Positions 5,932 to 11,453 of a stretch of DNA of 11,453 nucleotides are shown here, piece by piece. The translations under genes and the position numbers were made by a program. The notes beneath the pieces were generated by a model, which made no database searches, had not been told where the DNA came from, and saw only the letters and a list, made by a program, of their open reading frames with translations. The first letter of the stretch is position 1, and the number at the start of each line of letters is the position of its first letter. The stretch is taken from positions 1 to 11,453 of the forward strand of contig CAIQEX010000775.1 of NCBI GenBank assembly GCA_903870955.1, given 5' to 3'. The DNA comes from an uncultured beta proteobacterium. GTDB taxonomy: Bacteria > Pseudomonadota > Gammaproteobacteria > Burkholderiales > Burkholderiaceae_C.

Positions 5932-6204
5932 ATGTTCAAAATTTACTGGACCGATGCCGACTCAGGAGCCTGCTCGCAGGACGAAGCGGCACTGACTAAG
6001 GCGCTGGAGATTGTCAAAGCCCGGCGCGATGCCGGGCATTCGTTTGTCACCATGGTGGCCGAGGACCCCAGTCATGTCGGCAAGCCGGGTGTCGATGCCG
6101 TAGTGGATGGCAAAACGCCCGACGGGCACGACTACGAATGGTCCAAGGCCGGTCGCGCGGGCAAGTCGCGCAAGCACGATAAAGTGGTCGTCAAGGACCG
6201 CTGA
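5932..6204 (+). CDS. Small conserved-looking protein of unknown function
   Basis: I do not recognise this 90-residue protein. It starts MFKIYWTDADSG, continues with an Ala/Glu/Lys-rich helix (about residues 16-34), and has a strand-like HSFVTMVAED. It ends in a basic, hydrophilic tail rich in Lys, Arg, Gly and His (about 65-90), which could touch nucleic acid. No signal peptide or membrane segment is visible. The start ATG at 5932 has only a weak GGG-rich site just upstream (GATGGGCG). It follows the eRF1-like gene by 56 bp on the same strand. Its last 14 bases overlap the 3' end of the convergent oxygenase-like gene. Coding is supported by an intact frame of plausible protein composition, not by homology I can name. 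Confidence 0.7.
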   Translation: MFKIYWTDADSGACSQDEAALTKALEIVKARRDAGHSFVTMVAEDPSHVGKPGVDAVVDGKTPDGHDYEWSKAGRAGKSRKHDKVVVKDR

Positions 6205-6952
6205 GCGGTGCTGGGTCGGTGGGCATCCAGCGACCCGTTACAGGGCATAGCGTGGCGCCGGTTCCGTTCACTTGAACCTGTTCATCTTCAAGCAACAAGG
6301 CCATCGCCGGGTCGGTGTCAAAGCTGACCTGCAGTGTGTGCGTGACCTGAGCCTCTTCAATCGGCAATTCCCACGTCAGAAACACCAGATCGCAATCGCG
6401 CTCCGCCGGGAAATCCGCGGGGTCAAAGCCACGGCTACCGCGTGCGATGACGGCGTGCGGCTGGCCGGTATCGAACACCACCACCGTGCCCCGGACCAGC
6501 GGGATGCGCAGACCGATGGACGCGAAATGCAGGTCCAGACCTTTGTCTTCGCTGAGGAAAAGGTTGCAAAAGGCAGCACCGCCATACTGCGCGCCGTCGT
6601 GGTGGTAGCGCGCGCCACGGCAGGCCATCAGGGCGACCTCGCTGCTGGCCAGCACCTCCCCAAGACCGAGGGTGCGGGTCCACTCCGTCATCGCCTGCAC
6701 GCAATGGCGGTAGTCCGGCCAGCGCGTTCGCGCGCGCGGTAAGGGCAAGGACTCCACATCGCCCGCCTCCAGACCCAGCCGTTGTTGAATATCCCGTTGC
6801 CAGTCGGCCACCAACCGGGCCGGTGGGGCTGGCACATCCAGCGTGTGAAAGAGCACCCGGTCGCTCACGTTGCGGCTGCGCATGCGTTCACCGCTTCGGT
6901 AGTAGGAGGTCGCGCTATCTTTTGCGCGATGCCGCAGAGTAGTGTGGGTCAT
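6191..6952 (-). CDS. 2OG-Fe(II) oxygenase-like protein (HxD...H jelly roll)
   Basis: This 253-residue soluble protein has an iron-oxygenase core unrelated in detail to the one at 3506. A probable H117-x-D119 sits in ARYHHDGAQYGG and a distal H166 in DTGQPHAVIARG, about 47 residues later. These are separated by jelly-roll strands such as FCNLFLSEDKGLDLHF and VRGTVVVF. This layout fits small bacterial 2-oxoglutarate/Fe(II) dioxygenases; R171 after the distal His is a candidate 2OG-binding residue. The substrate is unknown. The first 23 residues look like non-domain sequence, and the ATG at 6952 has no Shine-Dalgarno. The ATG at 6883 (residue 24), with a weak GGTGA four bases upstream, may be the true start. 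It is divergent from ilvD (111-bp gap) and convergent with the 90-residue gene, overlapping its end by 14 bases. Confidence 0.75.
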   Translation of the reverse strand: MTHTTLRHRAKDSATSYYRSGERMRSRNVSDRVLFHTLDVPAPPARLVADWQRDIQQRLGLEAGDVESLPLPRARTRWPDYRHCVQAMTEWTRTLGLGEVLASSEVALMACRGARYHHDGAQYGGAAFCNLFLSEDKGLDLHFASIGLRIPLVRGTVVVFDTGQPHAVIARGSRGFDPADFPAERDCDLVFLTWELPIEEAQVTHTLQVSFDTDPAMALLLEDEQVQVNGTGATLCPVTGRWMPTDPAPLSGP

Positions 6953-7009
6953 GGGGCTTGATTTTGTCCCACCCCCGCAGCCCCATTAGCAACTGCCGGT
7001 GCAGGGCTA

Positions 7010-7038
7010 TTCGGGCCGCGGCGGTGAAGACATAAAAT
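7010..7038 (+). promoter_or_regulatory. Likely sigma-70 promoter of ilvD
   Basis: TAAAAT (7033-7038), one base from the consensus -10, has TTCGGG (7010-7015) 17 bases upstream as a weak -35. Transcription would begin near 7045 and leave a leader of only about 20 bases before the ilvD ATG. That leaves no room for an attenuator or riboswitch. Confidence 0.5.
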
Positions 7039-7063
7039 CGCGGATTCTCCGAAAGCTCACACC

Positions 7064-8923
7064 ATGCCCCAATACCGTTCCAAGACCTCCACCGCCGGCC
7101 GTAACCAGGCGGGTGCCCGTTCCCTGTGGCGCGCCACCGGCATGAAGGACGCTGATTTCAGCAAGCCCATCATCGCTGTGGTCAACTCTTTCACGCAGTT
7201 TGTGCCTGGCCATGTGCACCTGAAGGACCTGGGCCAGTTGGTAGCCCGCGAGATTGAAGCGGCAGGCGGCGTGGCCAAAGAGTTCAACACGATTGCCGTG
7301 GACGATGGCATCGCCATGGGCCACGACGGCATGCTGTATTCGCTGCCCAGCCGCGACATCATTGCCGACAGCGTGGAGTACATGGTCAACGCCCATTGCG
7401 CCGATGCCATGGTGTGTATCTCCAACTGCGACAAGATCACCCCCGGCATGTTGATGGCGGCCATGCGGCTGAACATCCCCGTGGTGTTTGTTTCCGGCGG
7501 CCCGATGGAAGCCGGCAAGACGCGCCTGCTGAACCCGGCCACGCAGAAGATCGAATTCAAGAAGCTCGACCTGATCGACGCCATGGTGATGGCCGCCGAC
7601 GACAAGGTGAGCGACGCCGACGTGGCCGAGGTGGAACGCTCCGCCTGCCCGACCTGCGGTTCCTGCTCCGGCATGTTCACCGCCAACTCCATGAACTGCC
7701 TGACCGAAGCGCTGGGCCTGTCGTTGCCCGGTAATGGCACGGTGGTGGCAACGCACGCCGACCGCGAGCAACTGTTCAAGCGCGCCGGCCATCTGGCAGT
7801 CGAACTGTGCCAGCGCTACTACGAGCAGGACGACACCAGCGTGTTGCCACGCTCCATGGGCTTCAAGGCTTTTGAGAACGCCATTACGCTGGACATCGCC
7901 ATGGGCGGCTCGACCAACACCATCCTGCACATCCTGGCGATTGCGCAGGAAGCGGAAATTGACTTTACGCTGGCCGACATCGACCGCCTTTCGCGCAGCG
8001 TGCCCCAGCTCTGCAAGGTGGCGCCCAACACCAACAAATACCACATCGAAGACGTGCACCGCGCCGGTGGCATTTACGGCATCCTGGGTGAGTTGGACCG
8101 TGCCGGCAAGTTGCATACCGATGTGCCCACCGTGCACAGCAAAACCTTCAAGGAAGCGCTGGACCTGTGGGACATCGCCCGCAACCCGTCCGACGCCGTG
8201 AAGAAGTTTTACATGGCTGGCCCCGGCGGCATTCCCACGCAAGTGGCGTTTAGCCAGGAGGCGCGTTGGCCCAGCCTGGACACCGACCGCGCCGAGGGTT
8301 GCATCCGCTCCGGCGACCATGCCTTCTCCAAGGAAGGTGGCCTGGCCGTGCTGCGCGGAAATATCTCGCTGGACGGTTGTGTCGTCAAGACCGCCGGTGT
8401 CGACGACAACCTGATGGTCTTTGAAGGCCCGGCCCATGTGGTGGAGAGCCAGGACGAAGCGGTGGAACACATTCTGGCCGACAAGGTGGTGGCCGGTGAC
8501 GTGGTCATCGTGCGCTACGAAGGCCCCAAGGGTGGCCCCGGCATGCAGGAAATGCTCTACCCCACCAGCTACATCAAGTCCAAGGGCCTGGGCAAAGCCT
8601 GCGCTCTGCTGACCGATGGACGCTTCTCAGGCGGCACGTCGGGCTTGTCGATTGGCCACTGCTCGCCCGAAGCGGCAGCCGGTGGCGCCATTGGTCTGGT
8701 GCGCGACGGTGACCGCATCCGCATCGACATCCCCAACCGTTCCATCAACGTGTTGGTGAGTGACGAAGAGTTGGCCAAACGCCGCACCGAGCAGGACGCC
8801 AAAGGCTGGAAGCCCGCACTGCCCCGCCCACGCAAGGTGTCGGCCGCACTCAAGGCCTACGCCAAGCTGGTGATGTCGGCCGACAAGGGCGCGGTGCGCG
8901 ATTTGTCGATGCTGGAAGACTGA
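7064..8923 (+). CDS. ilvD: Dihydroxy-acid dehydratase
   Basis: IlvD removes water from 2,3-dihydroxy-isovalerate and 2,3-dihydroxy-3-methylvalerate to give the 2-oxo acids that become valine, leucine and isoleucine. It is cytoplasmic and holds an iron-sulfur cluster. The 619-residue length matches E. coli IlvD (616). Family marks are all present: [10 protein letters not shown] with C122 and the Mg-site lysine K124, the cluster motif [18 protein letters not shown] (C195, C198, C201), [11 protein letters not shown] early on, and [15 protein letters not shown] near the C-terminus. No part is missing. It stands alone: no ilvBNC, leuABCD or ilvE is in the window. The ATG at 7064 fits the family N-terminus and has no strong Shine-Dalgarno. 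The gene converges on the thioredoxin gene with only 11 bp between stops and no terminator hairpin. Confidence 0.98.
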   Translation: MPQYRSKTSTAGRNQAGARSLWRATGMKDADFSKPIIAVVNSFTQFVPGHVHLKDLGQLVAREIEAAGGVAKEFNTIAVDDGIAMGHDGMLYSLPSRDIIADSVEYMVNAHCADAMVCISNCDKITPGMLMAAMRLNIPVVFVSGGPMEAGKTRLLNPATQKIEFKKLDLIDAMVMAADDKVSDADVAEVERSACPTCGSCSGMFTANSMNCLTEALGLSLPGNGTVVATHADREQLFKRAGHLAVELCQRYYEQDDTSVLPRSMGFKAFENAITLDIAMGGSTNTILHILAIAQEAEIDFTLADIDRLSRSVPQLCKVAPNTNKYHIEDVHRAGGIYGILGELDRAGKLHTDVPTVHSKTFKEALDLWDIARNPSDAVKKFYMAGPGGIPTQVAFSQEARWPSLDTDRAEGCIRSGDHAFSKEGGLAVLRGNISLDGCVVKTAGVDDNLMVFEGPAHVVESQDEAVEHILADKVVAGDVVIVRYEGPKGGPGMQEMLYPTSYIKSKGLGKACALLTDGRFSGGTSGLSIGHCSPEAAAGGAIGLVRDGDRIRIDIPNRSINVLVSDEELAKRRTEQDAKGWKPALPRPRKVSAALKAYAKLVMSADKGAVRDLSMLED

Positions 8924-8934
8924 TAGCCGGCGCG

Positions 8935-9414
8935 TCAGAGCTTGCCCCGGCGCGCCCACTTCTCGAACTCGGTATCTGAAAGCAGCCCCAGGGTCACCTG
9001 GGCTTCTCCGCTTCGGGTTACCAGTTCACTGCGCGGCATTTCTCCGTGCCAGTCAGGCGAAATTTCAAACTGCAGACGTTCAACAAAATCGTCTGCATAG
9101 ACCAGCGACCGGGCCGGCTTTAAGCCTGCAAGTTGCAGCCTCTTGGTCAGTGCCGGAGCGTGGCTAATGCCATCCGTATTGATGAAAACAAAGGCGATTT
9201 CCGGATGACGCTTGATACGCTTCGCCCAAAGGGGAAGCTCCGTCAGGCAGGGCGCACACGTCAATGACCAGACATGAATAACCACAGGTTTGCTTTTGAA
9301 ACTCTGGCGTATTTGCGCCATGTCGCCGGGGTGCAGACCTTCAAGTCCCTGCGCAAAAATAGATGCAGGTGCTGCGAAAAGGGCGATCGCCAAAAATATA
9401 AATAATCGCATCAT
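8935..9414 (-). CDS. Exported TlpA-like thioredoxin-fold protein
   Basis: This 159-residue protein has a signal peptide (hydrophobic residues 3-20, probable cut after IFA at 21) followed by one thioredoxin-fold domain. The active site is C53-A-P-C56 in VWSLTCAPCLTELP, the TlpA/ResA-type arrangement of a Trp-containing strand followed by Cys-x-x-Cys. The cis-proline is probably P127 in GEMPRSEL. Family members reduce or exchange disulfides of specific partners in the periplasm, for example in cytochrome c or copper-site assembly. The first codon, ATG at 9414, overlaps the stop of the propeller gene as ATGA. The very next ATG (9411) has AGGGG at a better distance and may be the real start. Either way translation is coupled to the propeller gene, which makes that protein its likely partner. 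Confidence 0.88.
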   Translation of the reverse strand: MMRLFIFLAIALFAAPASIFAQGLEGLHPGDMAQIRQSFKSKPVVIHVWSLTCAPCLTELPLWAKRIKRHPEIAFVFINTDGISHAPALTKRLQLAGLKPARSLVYADDFVERLQFEISPDWHGEMPRSELVTRSGEAQVTLGLLSDTEFEKWARRGKL

Positions 9415-10649
9415 GCCCCTGAATTATTGAGCTTCTTCAAGCGATAGCCTTCGATGCGGGTCAGCCACGACAGGTAGACAGAATCCCCCGAAGACACCAA
9501 CAACGGGTGGTCACTGGCCCCCTGGGTGCGTGCCGCTTCCGTGACGTCACCCCAGCTCACCCCGTTGTCATCCGAGCGCTGCAGCATGACCGTCGTGACT
9601 TGCCCGTCAAACTCTTTCCAGGCCCTCCAAACTTGATTGGAAACTCCAGCCAACACTTGCGGGCGGGCCGGACTTTTGGCGCTGTTACCCAGCATTTGCG
9701 GTGCGCTGAAGGTGGCGCCCTGATCCGTTGATCGTGCGTAATACAACCCGGTCTTGCCTGTGGCGCCGGTAAACCATGTGGCGTACCAGGTGCCATCCGT
9801 TCCGATAGACAAGCTGGGGCCATGGCGCGGGCAGGCATCCAGTTTCCAATCGTCCACGGCGATCCTGTGCAAAGGGCTGAAGCTGCCGTCGTCGTTCAAC
9901 TTGGCTGCTGCGTGGTCGCGCGTGGTGCCGCCATAGACGTGACGCCATGCGAAAACGGCTTTGCCGTCGCGGTCCACTGCTGTCGCTATGCGGCAGCAAT
10001 CGCAGGAATAGTCGGCAAGAATGGATTTGCCCTGGAAGGTCTTGCCGCCATCATCCGACCAGGCCACGGCGATACCGCTGTCTTTGTAAGCCTGTCCGCG
10101 CGCTTTGGCCGCCGCCTGGTTGCGCCAATCCAGCCAGGCCATGACCAGACGTCCGTTCGGTAGCACCACGGGTGTTTCAAAGCGTTGCCCGACGCCCTCC
10201 AGCATGGGTTTGAACTTCGAGAAGGTGAGCCCGTCATCGGTGGACCGCGCGGTATAGAGCCGTCCGACATAGTGGCTGTCGCGCTGCGTGACGGCGGCCA
10301 CAAGACTGCCATCGGGCAGCAAGACCAGCTTGGGCCGCGCCTCCGAGTTGTCGTCCAGGATCGGCATCTTTTCCGAGATGACCGAGGCTTCCGGAAAGGT
10401 GTTGCCACCATCGGATGAGCGTGAGACATACAGGCGGTCGTCGTGGCTCCAGAGCAGCCAGGCTTTTCCTGCGGGTCCAAATACCGGTGACGCCGACCTT
10501 GCGCATTCGATCACGGCCTTGGCGCACGCTGCAGAAGCCGCAGGCATGGCGGCGCCTTTCTCGTGCGCATCGTGCATTTCATGCGCCAGGGCGGGCAGCA
10601 AACAACTCACCAGCACAGCGCAAAAAAGACGCTTGAAAAGGGAAGACAT
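9411..10649 (-). CDS. Exported Asp-box beta-propeller (sialidase-fold) protein with CxCC motif
   Basis: This 412-residue protein has a signal peptide (KRLFCAVLVSCLLPALA, cut near residue 22). Its body carries five Asp boxes (S-x-D-x-G-x-T-F/W) near residues 78-85, 136-143, 198-205, 307-314 and 359-366, the hallmark of sialidase/BNR-type beta-propellers. Automatic annotation would probably say 'exo-alpha-sialidase', but I do not see a convincing sialidase catalytic set, so enzymatic activity should not be assumed. Unusual features are DYSCDCCR (C216, C218, C219), a further cysteine in DACPRHGP (C273), and the His/Met-rich mature start HEMHDAHEKGAAM. These suggest metal or redox chemistry. The ATG at 10649 is chosen because GGAG lies five bases upstream; the frame extends nine codons further to 10676 without such a site and would spoil the signal peptide. 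It is followed by the coupled thioredoxin gene. Confidence 0.85.
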   Translation of the reverse strand: MSSLFKRLFCAVLVSCLLPALAHEMHDAHEKGAAMPAASAACAKAVIECARSASPVFGPAGKAWLLWSHDDRLYVSRSSDGGNTFPEASVISEKMPILDDNSEARPKLVLLPDGSLVAAVTQRDSHYVGRLYTARSTDDGLTFSKFKPMLEGVGQRFETPVVLPNGRLVMAWLDWRNQAAAKARGQAYKDSGIAVAWSDDGGKTFQGKSILADYSCDCCRIATAVDRDGKAVFAWRHVYGGTTRDHAAAKLNDDGSFSPLHRIAVDDWKLDACPRHGPSLSIGTDGTWYATWFTGATGKTGLYYARSTDQGATFSAPQMLGNSAKSPARPQVLAGVSNQVWRAWKEFDGQVTTVMLQRSDDNGVSWGDVTEAARTQGASDHPLLVSSGDSVYLSWLTRIEGYRLKKLNNSGA

Positions 10650-10654
10650 GCAAG

Positions 10655-10658
10655 CTCC
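10655..10658 (-). promoter_or_regulatory. Ribosome binding site that fixes the propeller start
   Basis: On the minus strand CTGGAG (10660-10655) stands five bases before the ATG at 10649. The alternative upstream ATG at 10676 has no purine-rich site near it. The shorter product begins with a normal basic-then-hydrophobic signal peptide. Confidence 0.65.
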
Positions 10659-10700
10659 AGTTGAAGGGGTGTTCATCTTAACGATCCCGCGCGCCGGAGA

Positions 10701-11090
10701 TCAAGCGGTCATCGGTGAGCAAAGTTCCACCAGAGTTCCGTCGGGGCAGCGGACGTAAGACACGGTTTGCCCCCAGGGTTTTACGACTGGCTCTTTGAGG
10801 GATACCGCACCGGCAGCGACGGCCTTGGCGTGGGCATCAGCGACCTGCTCCGTGACCAGCGCAATCTCCATGCCCAAAGGCACTGCGGATTCACTGGCCT
10901 TCACGTACCCGTTCGGCAAATTGGAGCCGCCCAGTTCATGGGTGGCGAATGCCAGCGCCGTTGCACCGGTATCCATCTCGGCATAGCCCGATTCGTGAAC
11001 GAAGCGCCGCTGCAAGCCAAAGGCTTTTTCAAAAAACGCGACCGACGCGAGCACGTCCGGCACATAGATGATGGTGTAACCAAATTGCAT
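10701..11090 (-). CDS. VOC (glyoxalase/bleomycin-resistance fold) family protein
   Basis: This 129-residue soluble protein is of the vicinal-oxygen-chelate superfamily, built of two beta-alpha-beta-beta-beta modules. Module one opens with GYTIIYVPDVLASVAFFEKA (residues 4-23), the usual 'Y-V-x-D-V-x-x-S-x-x-F(Y/F)' start. Module two includes IALVTEQVADAHAKAV and ends in WGQTVSYVRCPDGTLVELC, with E122 in the usual metal-ligand position of the closing '(D/P)-DG-x-x-(V/I)-E-(L/F)' motif. Members range from lyases and dioxygenases to antibiotic-binding proteins, so a specific reaction cannot be assigned. AGGAG six bases before the ATG at 11090 is a strong start signal. It lies 53 bp after the YdeI-like gene and 51 bp before the propeller gene on the same strand, so a shared transcript is possible. 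The genes' functions do not obviously connect. Confidence 0.88.
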   Translation of the reverse strand: MQFGYTIIYVPDVLASVAFFEKAFGLQRRFVHESGYAEMDTGATALAFATHELGGSNLPNGYVKASESAVPLGMEIALVTEQVADAHAKAVAAGAVSLKEPVVKPWGQTVSYVRCPDGTLVELCSPMTA

Positions 11091-11143
11091 TGCTCACTCC
11101 TGGGTTGAGACCAAAAAAGATCCGTTGAGGTCCGGCGAGGCAC

Positions 11144-11453
11144 TCATTTTCGCCACTGGTTGGCACGCGCGTTGATGGCTGCCAAACGGGCTGTTTCTTC
11201 GATCCGCTTGGACCGGGTGGCTGGCGTTTTGGCGTTGCCTATCCATTCCAGAATGTTTCTCTTCACCGACCTGGGAAAGGCCTCGAAGTATGCCGTTGCG
11301 GTGGGCATCTGTGCCAGGGCCTGGGAAAGATCTTCAGGAATCCCCAGATTCTCAACGGCATCCAGCGCGTTCCATGAGCCATCGGCTTTTGCGGACTCCA
11401 CCTTGGCCAGCCCTGCGCTTGCCATGCGTCCGGATGTGATTAGCTGTTCCACC
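11144..11453 (-). CDS. YdeI/OmpD-associated (OmdA)-like protein, C-terminal part, 5' end cut by window
   Basis: Only the last 102 or so residues are inside the window. The stretch VEQLITSGRMASAGLAKVES (starting at the edge) and the later FEAFPRSVKRNILEWIGNAK and TRSKRIEETARLA match the layout of the C-terminal domain of the 'bacteriocin-protection, YdeI or OmpD-associated' family. In that family a Gly-Arg-Met/Ala-Gly-Leu hinge leads into a helical domain ending in 'K-x-x-x-T-R-x-x-R-I'. Whole members are roughly twice this length, so the GTG at 11452 is more likely an internal valine than the start. The family's exact role is poorly defined; peptide or envelope-stress resistance has been proposed. 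It precedes the VOC gene by 53 bp on the same strand. Confidence 0.8.
   Translation of the reverse strand, partial: VEQLITSGRMASAGLAKVESAKADGSWNALDAVENLGIPEDLSQALAQMPTATAYFEAFPRSVKRNILEWIGNAKTPATRSKRIEETARLAAINARANQWRK

Noticed and set aside
7007..8470. A 487-codon open frame on the minus strand opposite ilvD
   Set aside because: Its His/Gly/Val-rich composition is that of an antisense shadow of a high-GC gene. ilvD on the other strand is certain over its whole length.
8927..8955. Repeated CCGGCGCG at the ilvD/thioredoxin junction
   Set aside because: Eight-base GC-only direct repeats are common by chance at this base composition, and no hairpin forms.
9411..10649. True sialidase activity of the Asp-box protein
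   Set aside because: Asp boxes mark the fold only. I could not identify the arginine triad and nucleophile set, and no sialic-acid genes are nearby.

Overview
The window reads as an ordinary chromosomal stretch of a beta-proteobacterium, most likely of the Comamonadaceae (Rhodoferax/Polaromonas type). This is an inference from protein style, fairly high GC, and a gene set typical of that family; no rRNA, tRNA or other phylogenetic marker is present to prove it. I see no CRISPR array, tRNA, insertion sequence or clear prophage core.

Layout, left to right. (1) Positions 78-2428, minus strand: the two membrane subunits of a TRAP transporter, dctQ then dctM, joined by an ATGA overlap. The periplasmic binding protein (DctP) that should accompany them is not in the window. 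(2) Positions 2542-3337, minus: a small excisionase/MerR-like helix-turn-helix protein followed by an uncharacterised, possibly STAS/SpoIIAA-like protein, closed by a terminator hairpin. (3) Positions 3506-5289, plus: an isopenicillin-N-synthase-like 2-oxoglutarate/Fe(II) oxygenase, then a secreted lectin/endostatin-like protein that ends at a textbook terminator. (4) Positions 5489-6204, plus: a His-rich eRF1-domain-3-like small protein and a 90-residue protein of unknown function, separated by a 14-bp tandem repeat. (5) Positions 6191-6952, minus: a second, unrelated 2OG-Fe(II)-oxygenase-like protein. It is convergent with and overlaps the 90-residue gene, and is divergent from ilvD. (6) Positions 7064-8923, plus: ilvD, dihydroxy-acid dehydratase, standing alone. 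(7) Positions 8935-10649, minus: an exported Asp-box (sialidase-fold) beta-propeller with a Cys-x-Cys-Cys motif, translationally coupled to a TlpA-like thioredoxin. (8) Positions 10701-11453, minus: a VOC-family protein and the C-terminal half of a YdeI/OmdA-like protein whose start lies beyond the right edge.

How the genes work together. The only metabolic gene with a certain role is ilvD, in branched-chain amino acid synthesis. The clearest functional pairings are dctQ/dctM, which form one membrane complex, and the propeller/thioredoxin pair, which are both exported, overlap, and would share redox chemistry. The pair is the best candidate for an undescribed system: a cysteine-bearing propeller with a His/Met-rich mature N-terminus, served by a dedicated periplasmic thioredoxin. 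The rest look like independent single genes or pairs. All functional statements rest on reading motifs by eye; no database search was run.
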